This document shows, piece after piece, positions 44,993 to 53,728 of a stretch of 64,000 nucleotides of DNA. The DNA is from Sphingobium scionense (GTDB lineage Bacteria; Pseudomonadota; Alphaproteobacteria; Sphingomonadales; Sphingomonadaceae). The stretch is from positions 1 through 64,000 of the forward strand of contig NZ_JACIEU010000006.1 in assembly GCF_014197035.1 (NCBI RefSeq), given 5' to 3'. How positions within the stretch are numbered: position 1 is the first letter of the stretch; every line of letters starts with the position of its first letter. Under the pieces are notes generated by a model. The model made no database searches. It was not told the origin of the DNA and was given only the letters and a program-made list of their open reading frames with translations. Both the position numbers and the translations under genes were made by a program.

Positions 44993-45583
44993 GTGACCGA
45001 CGAAACCGCACAGCAGCGCCGCTACAAATCCTTCGAGGATACCCACCAGATGCTGATCGAGCAGGCGGTCGGGCTGATCGCCGATCGCGGCATCGATGCG
45101 CTGTCCCTCTCCGCGCTTGCCCGCGCCGCGGGGGTCAACCGCACCACTATCTATTATCATTTCACCGATCGTGACGCCCTGGTCGCGGCGGTAAAGCTCT
45201 GGTCATCGCAGCAGATCGTCGCCGCCTTCCGCCCGGAACTGCCGCGCCAGGCACGGATCGACTATGTCACCCGCTTCGTGCTCGACAATCCCGCCATCAT
45301 GTCGCTGTGGATCGAGGATTTCATCGCGCCCGGCGACATCCGCGCCAGCTATCCGCATTGGGACGCCCTGGTATCGGGCATCGGCACCAGCCTTGCCGTC
45401 GCCTTCCCCGACGAGCCGATCGACGCCGAAGTCTATTGCGTGATGCTGCTCACCAGCGCGCTGATCGGCCCGCGCGTCTTTCGCCATCGCGTCGCCCCCG
45501 ATCTCGACACCGAAGCCACCATCGCCCGCTTCCGCCAGGAACAGCAGCGGGTGCTGCGCCGGGATGGCATCGCCGACGACTGA
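44993..45583 (+). CDS. TetR-family transcriptional regulator
   Basis: A 196-aa protein. The HTH region is [20 protein letters not shown] followed by [21 protein letters not shown]. The C-terminal ligand domain is not recognised. The start is GTG 44993 after GAAGGGGC. It lies 78 bp upstream of a Rieske oxygenase in the same direction; a palindrome between them is the likely binding site, so it should control the oxygenase. Confidence 0.85.
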   Translation: MTDETAQQRRYKSFEDTHQMLIEQAVGLIADRGIDALSLSALARAAGVNRTTIYYHFTDRDALVAAVKLWSSQQIVAAFRPELPRQARIDYVTRFVLDNPAIMSLWIEDFIAPGDIRASYPHWDALVSGIGTSLAVAFPDEPIDAEVYCVMLLTSALIGPRVFRHRVAPDLDTEATIARFRQEQQRVLRRDGIADD

Positions 45584-45586
45584 TAC

Positions 45587-45612
45587 AATTTACAACAATA
45601 GTGTTGCAAATT
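45587..45612. promoter_or_regulatory. Palindromic operator upstream of the second Rieske oxygenase
   Basis: AATTT-a-CAACA (45587-45597) is mirrored by TGTTG-c-AAATT (45602-45612), with a short centre. It begins 3 bp after the TetR stop and ends 49 bp before the oxygenase start. It is the probable site of the upstream TetR protein. Confidence 0.65.
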
Positions 45613-45661
45613 TAGGTTGCCCCGCTCATGCTGTCGAAAAGACAGACAGCGGAGAGCGATG

Positions 45662-46879
45662 ATGCACGGCGAACGGCCCGGCTTTCAGGGCATGAGCGAC
45701 GACAGTCTGGCCTGGCTCGGCACCGCGCCGATCCCCGCCGCCCCTTATCATGATCCGGCCTGGTTCGAGCTGGAACGGGAAGCGGTGTTCCGCCGCTCCT
45801 GGCTTCAGGTCGGCCATATCTGCGAACTGCCCGACAGCGGCAGCTTCATCCGCCGCGAGATCGAGGCACTCAATGTGTCGCTGCTGATCGTGCGCGGCCG
45901 CGATGGCGAGATTCGCGCCTTCCACAATGTCTGCACCCATCGCGGCACCCAGCTGGTCGAGGAGGAAAGCGGCCGGCGCGGCACCTTCTCATGCCCCTAT
46001 CATCGCTGGTCCTTCGGCACCGATGGCGCATTGCTCGCCGCCCCCGATTTCGAGCGTTTCTTCATCGACAAGGCCGACTGTGCCCTGCCCCGCGTCGCGC
46101 TCGACATCTGCGGCGGGCTGATCTTCGTCCATCTCGGCACGCCGGACAAAGGCTTGCGCGACGATCTTGGCCCCTATGCGACGATGCTCGACGGCTTCCC
46201 GGCGGCGCAGGCCACGACCTTCTCCGAATATGTCTATGAGATCGACGCCAACTGGAAACTGACCTACGACAATTTCCAGGAGAATTACCATCTCCGCTTC
46301 ATCCATCCCCGCTCCGGCGCACCGGCCGTGGGCGAGGATAATCCGTTCGGCTATCCGGTGAAGATGGGCTTTCACGGCCCCCACCGCACCCAGACGATCT
46401 GGACCAATCCCGATCCCGCACCCAAGCCGGTGCAGGCGCAATCCTTCGGCCGCGCCGCCCGCTTCGCCATGGCCGACGGCACCGCCGGCCCGCACAGCCG
46501 CGACTATCTCGCGCTGTTTCCCAATTTCTTCATCCTGGGCTCGCCGGCCCAGCCTTTCTCCCACACCGTCTGGCCGATCGACGCGCGCCGCTCGCGGGGC
46601 GTGATCCGCCTCTACTGGCAGGGCGAGGATGACTGCGCCAGCCGCCGCTACGCCCGCGAATATGCCATGGCCAGCGCCCGCGACATCCATGCCGAGGATC
46701 GCGACGTGATCGAGGCGGGGCAGCGCGGCCTCAACAGCGGCGCGCTCAAACATATCCATTTCCAGGCGCAGGAGGCGCTCTGCCGCCACCTCTTCAACGC
46801 CGTCGACGAACGGGTGCAGGCTTGGCGTGCCGAACGCACCGGCACCACGCCCGTTGCGCGCGCGGAGGCAATTGCATGA
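45662..46879 (+). CDS. Rieske 2Fe-2S oxygenase, alpha subunit
   Basis: An oxygenase of about 405 aa. The Rieske motif is CTHRGTQLVEEESGRRGTF-SCPYHRW, and the iron site is NWKLTYDNFQENYHLRFIH, where glutamate takes the place of the usual bridging aspartate, as in carnitine oxygenase CntA-like enzymes. ATG 45662 fits GGAGAG best; ATG 45659 is also possible. It overlaps the next gene by 4 bp. It differs clearly from the oxygenase at 4231. Substrate unknown; quaternary amines or aromatic acids are candidates. Confidence 0.9.
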   Translation: MHGERPGFQGMSDDSLAWLGTAPIPAAPYHDPAWFELEREAVFRRSWLQVGHICELPDSGSFIRREIEALNVSLLIVRGRDGEIRAFHNVCTHRGTQLVEEESGRRGTFSCPYHRWSFGTDGALLAAPDFERFFIDKADCALPRVALDICGGLIFVHLGTPDKGLRDDLGPYATMLDGFPAAQATTFSEYVYEIDANWKLTYDNFQENYHLRFIHPRSGAPAVGEDNPFGYPVKMGFHGPHRTQTIWTNPDPAPKPVQAQSFGRAARFAMADGTAGPHSRDYLALFPNFFILGSPAQPFSHTVWPIDARRSRGVIRLYWQGEDDCASRRYAREYAMASARDIHAEDRDVIEAGQRGLNSGALKHIHFQAQEALCRHLFNAVDERVQAWRAERTGTTPVARAEAIA

Positions 46880-47214
46880 CCGCTCTCCTCCCCGCCGCCT
46901 TCGAGGCACTGGTCCCCTTTGCCGATCGCTGGGTGATCGACGGATCGATCGCCCGTGCCGCCCGGCGCGGCGATGCCGACCCGGCCGACCGCGCGGCCTT
47001 CTTCACGGCGGCCGCGCCCCTGCTCGACGCCGCCCTCGCCCATCTCGACCGCTACCCGATCGACACCCTGCCGCAGGCAGAACAGCGGTTGATGGACATG
47101 ATGCTGACCCTCGCCCATGTCTCGCTGACCGAGGAGATATTGGGCGATCAGGAACCCGCCCACGCCCGCCAACGCCAGTCGATGCGCATCACCCGCAGTC
47201 CGGCCGGCGCTTGA
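46876..47214 (+). CDS. Small hypothetical protein coupled to the Rieske oxygenase
   Basis: A 112-aa soluble, mostly helical protein (PFADRWVIDGSIARAARRGDA, LMDMMLTLAHVSLTEEILGD). Its ATG overlaps the oxygenase stop (ATGA), which implies stoichiometric or coupled translation. No domain recognised. It is not a ferredoxin (no cysteines) and not a beta subunit of the known type. It may be an accessory or assembly protein of the oxygenase. Confidence 0.7.
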   Translation: MTALLPAAFEALVPFADRWVIDGSIARAARRGDADPADRAAFFTAAAPLLDAALAHLDRYPIDTLPQAEQRLMDMMLTLAHVSLTEEILGDQEPAHARQRQSMRITRSPAGA

Positions 47215-47262
47215 GAGCGGCAAGTTCGCCAGCACCAGGGGCAACCGGTCTGGCCTGTTTCC

Positions 47263-47787
47263 TTACTCCGGCGGGTCGGGTTCGGCCGGTTTCTGCGCCC
47301 TTTGTTCGTCGACAAATTCGCTGATCGCCTTGCCGCTGGCGTTGAGCAGCGGATAGGTGCGGGCATCGGACAGCCAGTCGGGGCGGCGCGCGCCGCTGCC
47401 GTAGAAGGTGTCGTAGACAAGGCTGAAGGCAAGGAAGATCAGGGTCGCGCCAATCAGCCCCTTGATCGCGCCAAAGCCGCCGCCCAGCACCCGGTCGATC
47501 GGGCCGAGCACCGACTGGCGGGTGCGCTGGCCGATCGCGCGGGCGAGCAGCTTGCCCGCACCGAAGGTGACGGCGAAGATCAGGAAGAAGGCCAGCACCG
47601 CCGCGCCGCTTTCGCTGCCGACGAAGCTGGTCAGCAATTCTGTGACGGACGCATGGAACAGGCTGATCGCGAAAATGCCCGCGACCCAGGCGATCAGCGA
47701 CAGGGTTTCGGTCACGAACCCGCGCAGCAGGCCGAATATGGCGCAACCACCGATGAGGAGGAGGACGAGGATATCGACGGCGTTCAT
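47263..47787 (-). CDS. cvpA: CvpA-family membrane protein
   Basis: A 174-aa inner-membrane protein with four hydrophobic segments; NAVDILVLLLIGGCAIFGLLRGF-type opening and GPIDRVLGGGFGAIKGL are characteristic. E. coli CvpA affects colicin V release and bile resistance. The start is ATG 47787, 10 bp after radA, so the pair are likely one message. The tail is acidic and proline-rich. Confidence 0.87.
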   Translation of the reverse strand: MNAVDILVLLLIGGCAIFGLLRGFVTETLSLIAWVAGIFAISLFHASVTELLTSFVGSESGAAVLAFFLIFAVTFGAGKLLARAIGQRTRQSVLGPIDRVLGGGFGAIKGLIGATLIFLAFSLVYDTFYGSGARRPDWLSDARTYPLLNASGKAISEFVDEQRAQKPAEPDPPE

Positions 47788-47797
47788 GCCGCGCTGG

Positions 47798-49165
47798 CTA
47801 TCCGCGACCGAGCATCTGGTCAACCAGCTGTGCAAGCGTGCGGAAGCCGCTGACCGAAATCCCCTTCACTCCGTCCGCGCCGGACGCCGGCACGAAGGCG
47901 CGGTTGAAGCCCAGTTTCGCCGATTCACGGAGCCGCAGCGGCGTGTGCGAGACCGGCCTGATCTCGCTCGACAGCGCAACCTCGCCGAACAGCACGACAT
48001 CGGCGGGCACCGGTCGTTCAGACAAAGCCGACATCAGGGCGGCGGCGACGGCGAGGTCAGCGGCCGGATCGGACAGGCGATAGCCGCCCGCGACATTGAG
48101 ATAGACTTCGCAGGTCGAGAAACTGAGGCCGCAGCGCGCCTCCAGCACGGCCAGGATCATCGCCAGCCGGCCGCTGTCCCAGCCGACCACCGCGCGCCGG
48201 GGCGTCGCCCCGCTCGACAGCCGCACCACCAGCGCCTGAATCTCGACCAGCACCGGCCGCGTCCCTTCCAGCGCGGGGAAGACGGTGGCGCCCGTCACCG
48301 TCTCGTCGCGATTGGTGAGGAACAAGGCGGACGGATTGGCGACCTCCTCCAGCCCTTCGGCAACCATCGAGAAGACGCCGATCTCGTCGGTGCCGCCGAA
48401 GCGGTTCTTGATTGCGCGCAGGATGCGATATTGGTGGCTGCGCTCACCCTCGAACGCCAGCACCGTGTCGACCATATGTTCCAGCACGCGCGGGCCGGCG
48501 ATGCTGCCATCCTTGGTGACATGACCGACCAGGATCAACGCGGTGCCGCGCTGCTTGGCGAATTTGATCAGTTCCTGGCTCGACGCGCGCACCTGGCTGA
48601 CGGTGCCGGGCGCGCCCTCGATCAGGTCGCTGTGCATGGTCTGGATCGAATCGATGATGAGCAGGGCTGGCGGCACGCCGTCGCTCAGCGTCGTGAGGAT
48701 ATCGCGCACCGATGTCGCGCTCGCCAGTTGCACCGGGGCGTTGCCAAGGCCGAGGCGCTGGGCGCGCAGCCGCACTTGATCCGACGCCTCCTCGCCGCTG
48801 ATATAGGCGACGGTCAGCCCGCGCGCGGCGACCCGCGCCGCCGCCTGCAGCAGCAGGGTAGACTTGCCGATGCCCGGATCGCCACCGATCAGCGTGGCCG
48901 ACCCCGGCACGATGCCACCGCCCAGCGCCCGGTCGAACTCGGCGATACCGGTGCTGGTCCGGGGTGGCAGTTCCACCTTGCTGTCGAGGCCGACCAGCGT
49001 GATCGCCCGGCCGCCGCCCTGCAGGTCATGCCGGGCGGAAAAGACGGTCTCGGCCGCTTCCTCGACGATGCTGTTCCATTCGCCGCAGTCATCGCACTGC
49101 CCCTGCCACCGGCCGGAGGCGGTGCCGCATTGCTGACAGACGAATTTGCGCTTTGCCTTGGCCAT
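47798..49165 (-). CDS. radA: DNA repair protein RadA
   Basis: A 455-aa RecA-like branch-migration ATPase. The N-terminal C4 zinc finger is CQQCG ... CDDCGEW; Walker A is GDPGIGKST; the RadA-specific KNRFG motif is present (KNRFGGTDEIG); the C-terminal Lon-protease-like domain spans about 285-455. ATG 49165 follows GGAGATG. A LexA box upstream suggests SOS induction. It is followed by cvpA. Confidence 0.96.
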   Translation of the reverse strand: MAKAKRKFVCQQCGTASGRWQGQCDDCGEWNSIVEEAAETVFSARHDLQGGGRAITLVGLDSKVELPPRTSTGIAEFDRALGGGIVPGSATLIGGDPGIGKSTLLLQAAARVAARGLTVAYISGEEASDQVRLRAQRLGLGNAPVQLASATSVRDILTTLSDGVPPALLIIDSIQTMHSDLIEGAPGTVSQVRASSQELIKFAKQRGTALILVGHVTKDGSIAGPRVLEHMVDTVLAFEGERSHQYRILRAIKNRFGGTDEIGVFSMVAEGLEEVANPSALFLTNRDETVTGATVFPALEGTRPVLVEIQALVVRLSSGATPRRAVVGWDSGRLAMILAVLEARCGLSFSTCEVYLNVAGGYRLSDPAADLAVAAALMSALSERPVPADVVLFGEVALSSEIRPVSHTPLRLRESAKLGFNRAFVPASGADGVKGISVSGFRTLAQLVDQMLGRG

Positions 49166-49207
49166 ATCTTTCATCTCCGAACGGCACTTATTTAACTCTT
49201 GAGAAGG

Positions 49208-49222
49208 GAACATTTCAAGAAC
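49208..49222 (-). promoter_or_regulatory. LexA (SOS) box between radA and the EEP nuclease
   Basis: GAAC-ATTTCAA-GAAC on the + strand is GTTC-N7-GTTC on the other, the alphaproteobacterial LexA operator. It lies 43-57 bp upstream of radA and 50 bp upstream of the divergent nuclease gene. Confidence 0.65.
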
Positions 49223-49271
49223 GATGATCGCCCCACTGGAAACATAGCGATGGCTGGCGCATTGAAGGAAG

Positions 49272-49973
49272 ATGTCCGCCACGATCCGCGTCGCCAGCTA
49301 TAATATCCGCAAGGCCATCGGCACCGACCGCCGCCGCTCGCCCGAGCGGGTGATCGACGTGCTGAACGAGGTGGATGCCGACATCATCGCGTTGCAGGAG
49401 GCAGACCGGCGCTTTGGCATCCGCCATGCCGCTATCCCGCCACTGCTGCTCGACAGCCAGAGCGGCTACAAGCCGGTGCCGCTCAACGTCCAGACCGATA
49501 GCATGGGCTGGCACGGCAATGCCATCATCGTGCGGAAAGAGGCGGAGGTCGCCGCCTATGACGTGCTGCACCTGCCCTGCCTGGAGCCGCGCGGCGCGAC
49601 CATGGCGGAGGTCGCGATCAAGGGTGCGACCCTGCGCGTGTTCGGCATGCATCTCGACCTGTCGGGGCTGTGGCGGCGCAAGCAGGCCGCGGCGGTGATC
49701 CATGCCGCGGCGCAGGGGCATGCCCTGCCGACGGTGCTGATGGGCGATCTCAACGAATGGAGCGCCGAGCGCGGCTGCCTGGCCGACTTTGCCCGCCATT
49801 ACAGCTTCGCGCCCTGCGGCCGCAGCTTCCACGCCCGCCGCCCGGTCGCCCGGCTCGACCGGATCATGCATTGCGGCCGCATCCGCCTGGTCGACAGCGG
49901 CGTCCACGAAAGCGCCGCTGCCCGCAAGGCATCGGACCATCTGCCGATCTGGGCGGAGTTCCGGCTGGGGTGA
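49272..49973 (+). CDS. Endonuclease/exonuclease/phosphatase family protein
   Basis: A 233-aa EEP-fold enzyme. RVASYNIRKAIGTDRRRSP and IIALQEADRR supply the metal residues, MGDLNEW the DxN motif and ASDHLPIWAEF the final histidine. No signal peptide, so it acts in the cytoplasm; substrates of the fold range from DNA to phospholipids. AGGAAG precedes the ATG. It is divergent from radA and shares the SOS-box region with it. Confidence 0.87.
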   Translation: MSATIRVASYNIRKAIGTDRRRSPERVIDVLNEVDADIIALQEADRRFGIRHAAIPPLLLDSQSGYKPVPLNVQTDSMGWHGNAIIVRKEAEVAAYDVLHLPCLEPRGATMAEVAIKGATLRVFGMHLDLSGLWRRKQAAAVIHAAAQGHALPTVLMGDLNEWSAERGCLADFARHYSFAPCGRSFHARRPVARLDRIMHCGRIRLVDSGVHESAAARKASDHLPIWAEFRLG

Positions 49974-50027
49974 ATGCGGGCGCGTGTTGGGGATGGCTGA
50001 GGGTCTGGAGGCGACCAAAAGCTGAAA

Positions 50028-50402
50028 CTAAGACCTCTGACCAAACATTCTTGTGAGCGGGAGTTGCGATACCATCATGCCAATTGCGCCGGGCATTACT
50101 AATGCCTGCACGATGCCGAACAGCGGCATCGTTTGTGCTTCGTCGGTCGCTGCTGCAGCTATGAGAACTCCTCCCCACAAGGCGATCGTCGAATAAACTC
50201 CGGTCTCACCTTCTATCCATTCATCTCCCAAAACCGCATGGAAACGAGGCCGGTCCAACAAGCCGCCGGCAATCCAAGCGATGAACGCGATGAAGATAGC
50301 TATCACACTTAATATCGCCAGCGGACGATATTGGGCGGATGCAGCCGTTACGACAATAAGAACCGGGTTTAAAATCCAGAAGGTCGGGTTGCGTATAAAC
50401 AT
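50028..50402 (-). CDS. Low-GC hypothetical membrane protein, possibly hybrid
   Basis: A frame of up to 134 aa (TTG 50432) or 124 aa (ATG 50402) with four or five hydrophobic segments and an internal polar loop (DRPRFHAVLGDEWIEGETG). Base composition is visibly lower in GC than all neighbours, and no good ribosome site precedes either start. The first 25 residues (FIRNPTFWILNPVLIVV) look like part of a TRIC-type channel whose rest lies in another frame upstream. It may be an acquired gene fused at a junction, or part of a decayed gene. Confidence 0.45.
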   Translation of the reverse strand: MFIRNPTFWILNPVLIVVTAASAQYRPLAILSVIAIFIAFIAWIAGGLLDRPRFHAVLGDEWIEGETGVYSTIALWGGVLIAAAATDEAQTMPLFGIVQALVMPGAIGMMVSQLPLTRMFGQRS

Positions 50403-50525
50403 CACTGTTGATTGCCATAAAGCTTTTATCAATTCTAGATTGGGCGATCAGCAGGTCGCGCACCGTGCCGCCGCCCACGCCTGTCAGCAGGGCGAAAAGG
50501 CGAAGGTCACCAATGTCTGGCGCCT
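50345..50525 (-). pseudogene. Probable remnant of a TRIC/UPF0126-type channel gene
   Basis: Reading leftward, one frame gives DLRLFALLTGVGGGTVRDLLIAQ, the signature repeat of TRIC (YicG-like) cation channels; the other frame continues with STVMFIRNPTFWILNPVLIVV, which fits the next segment of such proteins. The parts are out of frame, and the remaining repeat is absent. It looks like a decayed channel gene at a rearrangement point. Confidence 0.4.
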
Positions 50526-50576
50526 TTCTGATTTGGGTTTGAGAGCAGCCATTCCACAAACCACCCAACTCCGTCA

Positions 50577-50808
50577 TCCCAGCGAAGGCTGGGATCTCAC
50601 CTCCTTCTGGGTTCTGAGAAGAACAGAGAGATGCCAGCCTTCGCTGGCATGACGGGATAAGGACCTGTCCGCAACCCACCAATTTTCGTCATTCCCACGG
50701 AGGCGGGAACCCATCTCCTGACCTCGCATGTCGCACTGGGCTGGGGAAATGGATCCCCGCTTGCGCGGGGATGACGGCAGAAAACAGGCCGTAGCTTAGC
50801 CACCCTCC
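50577..50808. repeat. Cluster of dispersed repeats (copies of those at 34-60 and 24692-24815)
   Basis: CCCAGC-GAAG-GCTGGG at 50578 and TGCCAGC-CTTC-GCTGGCA near 50634 are short hairpins; TGACG follows the latter, as at 34-60. From 50684 to 50808 the sequence matches 24692-24815, with TTTCGTCATTCCC, CCCATCTCCTGACCT and GCGCGGGGATGAC shared. The 460 bp between the low-GC ORF and the patatin gene hold these units and no intact gene. Confidence 0.75.
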
Positions 50809-50894
50809 CCGCCATCCCCCCTTCTCGCTTTCGGACAAGGGGTGGGACATTCCGCCTCTCGACAAGGCGGCCTGGCTTTGCGATCCCTATCCCC

Positions 50895-53228
50895 ATGAGG
50901 GAGAAGGAATTACGCCTCGCGCTCGTCTGTTATGGCGGGATCAGCCTGGCCGTCTACATGCACGGCATCACCAAGGAAATCTGGCACCTGACGCGGGCGA
51001 GCCGGGCCTTTCATGACGGGGTGGCGCCGCAGGGGGCGAGCGAGGCGGTCTATCATCGGCTGCTTGCCGATATCGAGGCAGCGAGCGGCACGCGGCTGCG
51101 CATCCTGCCCGACATCATCGCCGGCGCCAGCGCGGGCGGCATCAACGGCATCTTCCTGGCCCAGGCGATCGAGACCGGCCAGTCACTGGAGCCGCTGACT
51201 GCGCTGTGGCTCGACAATGCCGATGTCGACGAACTGCTTGATCCCGATGCCCGCCCCGCCCGCGCGCTGACCAAATTCTGGGCGACGCCGCTGGTATGGA
51301 TGGCCGCGCGCCGCCCCGGCGACGCGGTCGAGCGCACGGTGGCGCCCGACACGCGCGAGGAGGTGCGGATGAAATTGTCGCGCTTCATCCGCTCGCGCTG
51401 GTTCGAGCCGCCCTTTGGCGGGGCGATATTCTCGACCATGCTGCTCGACGCCTTCGACGCGATGGCGGCGACCCCGGCCGGCCCGTCGCTGCTGCCCGAC
51501 GGCCATCCACTCGACCTGTTCGTCACCGTCACAGATTTCGACGGCCATGTGCAAAGCCTGAGCCTCAACAGCCCGCCCCAGGTGATCGAGACCGAGCATC
51601 GGCTGTCGATCGGCTTCCGCGGTCGGGGCGGCAGCGTCAGCGGCTTTGCCGATCCGGCCGAACTGGTCTTTGCCGCGCGCGCCACTGCCAGTTTCCCCGG
51701 CGCCTTTCCGCCCTTCACCGTGCGCGAGCTGGACCGGGTATTGAAGCGCCGCCACCGCGCCTGGCCCGGCCGCGACGCCTTCCTGGCGCGCGTGCTGCCG
51801 CGCCGGGCGGCACGGGGCGAGGCGGAGGACGCGGTGCTGATCGACGGATCGGTGCTGGCCAACGCCCCCTTTGCCCAGGCGATCGGCGCGCTCAAGAACC
51901 GGCCGTCGCGGCGCGAGGTCGACCGCCGCTTCGTCTATATCGATCCCAAGCCCGGCCACCGGTCGATCCACCTCAACCGCGAGGGCGAGGAGGAAGCAGC
52001 GCCGACCGGCGAGAATGCCCCCCTGCCCGGCTTTTTCCGCACCATCTTCGGCGCGCTGTCGGACATTCCTCGCGAACAGCCGATCCGCGACAATCTGGAG
52101 GCGATCGACCGCCATTCCGCCCGCATCCGCCGCATGGGCCGGATCATCCAGGCGCTGCGCCCCGGTATCGAGGCGGAGGTGGAGGGGGCGATCGGCCGCA
52201 TGCTGTTCCTCGACCGGCCGACGCCGGCGCGCTTGTCGGCCTGGCGCGGCAAGGCGCAGCAGCGCGCCGCCGCATCGGCCGGATTCGCCTTCCCTGCCTA
52301 TGCCCATCTCAAGCTGTCGGGCATCGTCGAGGATCTGGCCGCGCGCCTGTTCCAGCTGAGCGGCGAGGATGCGCCGATGATGCGCGAAGCCTATCGCCAG
52401 GCGATCTGGAAGCAGGTCCGCGCGATTGGTGCCGACCAGTTGACCGAGGATGCCGGCTCCGCCGCCGCGCCCGTCCTGTTCTTCCGCACCCATGACCTGG
52501 CCTTCCGCATCCGCCGCCTGCGCTTCCTGGCGCGGCGACTGGCCGAGACGCTGGAGCTGGAGGCCGATGCCGACAGCGAGGCGGTGCAGGCGATGCACGA
52601 CGCCATCTATCGCGCGCTCGCCCTCTATACCGAATGCGATGGCAATGATTTCTACAATGACCATGTCCGCGCCGCCGCGGCACAGGTGCCGACCGACGCC
52701 GGTGCGGCGCTGGAGGCGATGGCCCAGGCGCGCGGCCTGCGCGCCCGTGACGAGGCGGCCGACATGCTGCTGGCCGAAGCGCTCGCCAACCTGCCCAAGG
52801 CCGGGCGCCGCACCATGTTGCTGGCCTATCTCGGCTTCCCCTTCTCCGACATCGCGACCTTACCGTTGCTTCAGGGTGACGCTGTCGATGAATATGATCC
52901 GATCAAGGTCGACCGGATTTCGCCCGAAGATTGCACCGCAATCCGCACGGGCGGTGCGAACGCTACGCTAAAAGGCATAGAATTCAATAACTTTGGTGCC
53001 TTTTTCAGCCGGGTCTACCGGGAGAATGACTATCTGTGGGGCAGGCTCCATGGGGTGGAGCGACTGCTGGATATCGTAATTTCCGCAATTCCTGCCCCAA
53101 CCCGTCTTCCCGAAGGCGCGTTGCGCAACTATAGGCGGGCGGCGTTTCTGGCGATCCTCGACGAGGAAGAGTCGCGCTTGCCGCATGTTGCGGATCTGAT
53201 CGCCGGACTGCGGGAGGAAATCGGGTGA
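50895..53228 (+). CDS. Large patatin-like phospholipase (DUF3376 type)
   Basis: A 777-aa protein. The patatin domain has the opening RLALVCYGGISLAVYMHGITKEIW, the nucleophile elbow GASAGGINGIFLA and the DGS motif (VLIDGSVLANAPF) in place of DGG. The C-terminal 400 residues are helical and match the DUF3376/TIGR03607 architecture found in alphaproteobacteria and actinobacteria. It probably hydrolyses phospholipids or other acyl esters; no signal peptide. It overlaps a lipoprotein gene by 4 bp (GTGA). Confidence 0.9.
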   Translation: MREKELRLALVCYGGISLAVYMHGITKEIWHLTRASRAFHDGVAPQGASEAVYHRLLADIEAASGTRLRILPDIIAGASAGGINGIFLAQAIETGQSLEPLTALWLDNADVDELLDPDARPARALTKFWATPLVWMAARRPGDAVERTVAPDTREEVRMKLSRFIRSRWFEPPFGGAIFSTMLLDAFDAMAATPAGPSLLPDGHPLDLFVTVTDFDGHVQSLSLNSPPQVIETEHRLSIGFRGRGGSVSGFADPAELVFAARATASFPGAFPPFTVRELDRVLKRRHRAWPGRDAFLARVLPRRAARGEAEDAVLIDGSVLANAPFAQAIGALKNRPSRREVDRRFVYIDPKPGHRSIHLNREGEEEAAPTGENAPLPGFFRTIFGALSDIPREQPIRDNLEAIDRHSARIRRMGRIIQALRPGIEAEVEGAIGRMLFLDRPTPARLSAWRGKAQQRAAASAGFAFPAYAHLKLSGIVEDLAARLFQLSGEDAPMMREAYRQAIWKQVRAIGADQLTEDAGSAAAPVLFFRTHDLAFRIRRLRFLARRLAETLELEADADSEAVQAMHDAIYRALALYTECDGNDFYNDHVRAAAAQVPTDAGAALEAMAQARGLRARDEAADMLLAEALANLPKAGRRTMLLAYLGFPFSDIATLPLLQGDAVDEYDPIKVDRISPEDCTAIRTGGANATLKGIEFNNFGAFFSRVYRENDYLWGRLHGVERLLDIVISAIPAPTRLPEGALRNYRRAAFLAILDEEESRLPHVADLIAGLREEIG

Positions 53229-53722
53229 AGGGGCGTTTGAAGCTGTTTCCGATGATGCTGGCGCTGGTGCTCGTCACCGGCTGCAAGGGCTCGTCCGACG
53301 ACAGCGCAGAAGCCGCCCCGGTCAGCGCGCCGCAGCAGGTGGCCGTTGCCGTCGTCCAGCCCGATGCGCCGCCGCCCGCTCCCCCCGCCGTCCTGCCCTC
53401 GCGCCCGGCGCCGATCGTCACCGTCGGCCCGCCCGGCCCGACCAATTCGCTCGACCTGCCGCCCTCCGGCAATGCGGCCCAGCCCGCCCCCTTCCCGCGC
53501 GAAGTCACCGCCTTCATGGTCGACCGCGACAGCTGCGACCATTTCCGCGGCGAGGAACCCTATGATGCGGAACGGCGCGCCTATATCGAGGAAAGCGTCG
53601 CCGAACTCTGCTCAGGCACCGACGTCAAACTCGCTCTGCTACGCAAGCGCTATGAAAAGTTGCCGGACGTCATCAGCGCACTGAGCAGCTATGACGCGCG
53701 GATCGAGGGCGAGGAACCCTGA
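53225..53722 (+). CDS. Proline-rich lipoprotein, unknown function
   Basis: A 165-aa protein. The signal ends in a lipobox (LVTGC), followed by an Ala/Pro-rich linker (PPPAPPAVLPSRPAPIV) and a C-terminal domain of about 75 residues with two cysteines (DSCDHFRGEEPYDAERRAY, VAELCSGTD). The GTG start overlaps the patatin stop, so the two are coupled; the lipoprotein might tether or restrain an activity at the membrane. No family recognised. Its 3' end is convergent with the glycine-rich protein gene. Confidence 0.75.
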   Translation: MKGRLKLFPMMLALVLVTGCKGSSDDSAEAAPVSAPQQVAVAVVQPDAPPPAPPAVLPSRPAPIVTVGPPGPTNSLDLPPSGNAAQPAPFPREVTAFMVDRDSCDHFRGEEPYDAERRAYIEESVAELCSGTDVKLALLRKRYEKLPDVISALSSYDARIEGEEP

Positions 53723-53728
53723 GCGACA

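Noticed and set aside
50221..50682. 153-aa minus-strand frame as an intact gene
   Set aside because: Only the stretch near GVGGGTVRDLL is protein-like; the rest is repeat DNA and frame-shifted sequence, so it is treated as a remnant.
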